From Burkholderiaceae bacterium (GTDB lineage Bacteria > Pseudomonadota > Gammaproteobacteria > Burkholderiales > Burkholderiaceae), in the NCBI GenBank assembly GCA_025458735.1, contig JALORV010000171.1, positions 1 through 7,111 on the forward strand: a stretch of 7,111 nucleotides of DNA. The letters run 5' to 3'. The position numbers and the translations under genes were made by a program. Shown piece by piece: positions 7,021-7,111 of this stretch (position 1 is the stretch's first letter; the number at the start of each line of letters is the position of its first letter). The notes below the pieces were generated by a model. That model worked only from the letters and a program-made list of their open reading frames with translations. It was not told the origin of the DNA and ran no database searches.

Positions 7021-7026
7021 AGAGGA
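7021..7026 (+). promoter_or_regulatory. Ribosome binding site of the DoxX gene
   Basis: AGAGGA five bases before ATG 7032 supports that start over the in-frame ATG at 7041. It lies in the 21-base gap after the pirin stop, consistent with one transcript for both genes. Confidence 0.7.
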
Positions 7027-7031
7027 AAGCA

Positions 7032-7111
7032 ATGAATGCAATGACCGACGCCATCGCCCTGCTGGGCAGGATCCTGCTGGCTGCGATGTTCATCTACGCG
7101 GGTTACGGCAA
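7032..7111 (+). CDS. DoxX-family membrane protein (3' end outside window)
   Basis: Only the first 26 codons are inside the window. They read as a short polar start followed by a hydrophobic membrane helix, ALLGRILLAAMFIYAGYG. The LGRxLLAxxFxxxGxGK pattern is typical of the first helix of DoxX-family four-helix membrane proteins such as E. coli YqjF. Members are often linked to quinone or electrophile and redox stress, but biochemical roles are poorly defined. It sits just behind the pirin gene with its own good ribosome binding site. In E. coli, yqjF is an activation target of YhaJ, which matches the YhaJ-like regulator here. The family call rests on this one helix and on context. Confidence 0.75.
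   Translation, partial: MNAMTDAIALLGRILLAAMFIYAGYG

Overview
The window looks like chromosome from a high-GC (roughly 65-70%) proteobacterium. Codons end mostly in G or C, and the multi-PAS diguanylate cyclases and the LysR/pirin pair resemble those of Betaproteobacteria, perhaps Rhodocyclales or Burkholderiales. That placement rests on protein style alone and is tentative. There are no RNA genes, insertion sequences, CRISPR repeats or phage genes; the DNA is gene-dense.

Left two thirds (1-5299, + strand): two membrane-anchored, PAS-rich diguanylate cyclases in tandem, separated by about 256 bases. The first is cut by the left edge and shows four membrane segments, three PAS domains and an intact GGDEF domain with an inhibitory I-site. 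The second has the same plan with six membrane segments, about five PAS units and an intact GGDEF with I-site. Its reading frame breaks once, near 3340-3355, so on this sequence it is two overlapping ORFs (2382-3443 and 3341-5299). The last two PAS domains and the GGDEF domain of both genes align closely, so they are diverged paralogues. Both would make cyclic di-GMP in response to unknown signals.

Right third (5262-7111): a LysR-type regulator on the minus strand, closely resembling E. coli YhaJ, is divergent from a pirin-family quercetinase-like cupin. A DoxX-family membrane protein follows 21 bases downstream and runs off the right edge. As I recall it, E. coli keeps the same three families in one neighbourhood (yqjF DoxX, yhaJ LysR, yhaK pirin), and YhaJ activates yqjF in response to aromatic compounds. 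The likely theme is therefore a regulator-controlled response to aromatic or quinone-type compounds. The 135-base divergent intergenic region holds a symmetric LysR-type box next to a perfect TTGACA hexamer, and a second dyad.

The second cyclase and the LysR gene converge and overlap tail to tail by 38 bases, with no room for a conventional terminator. The most notable points are the frame break in the second cyclase, the tandem paralogy of the cyclases, and the compact LysR-pirin-DoxX module with its candidate operator. I did not find a clearly unprecedented system.
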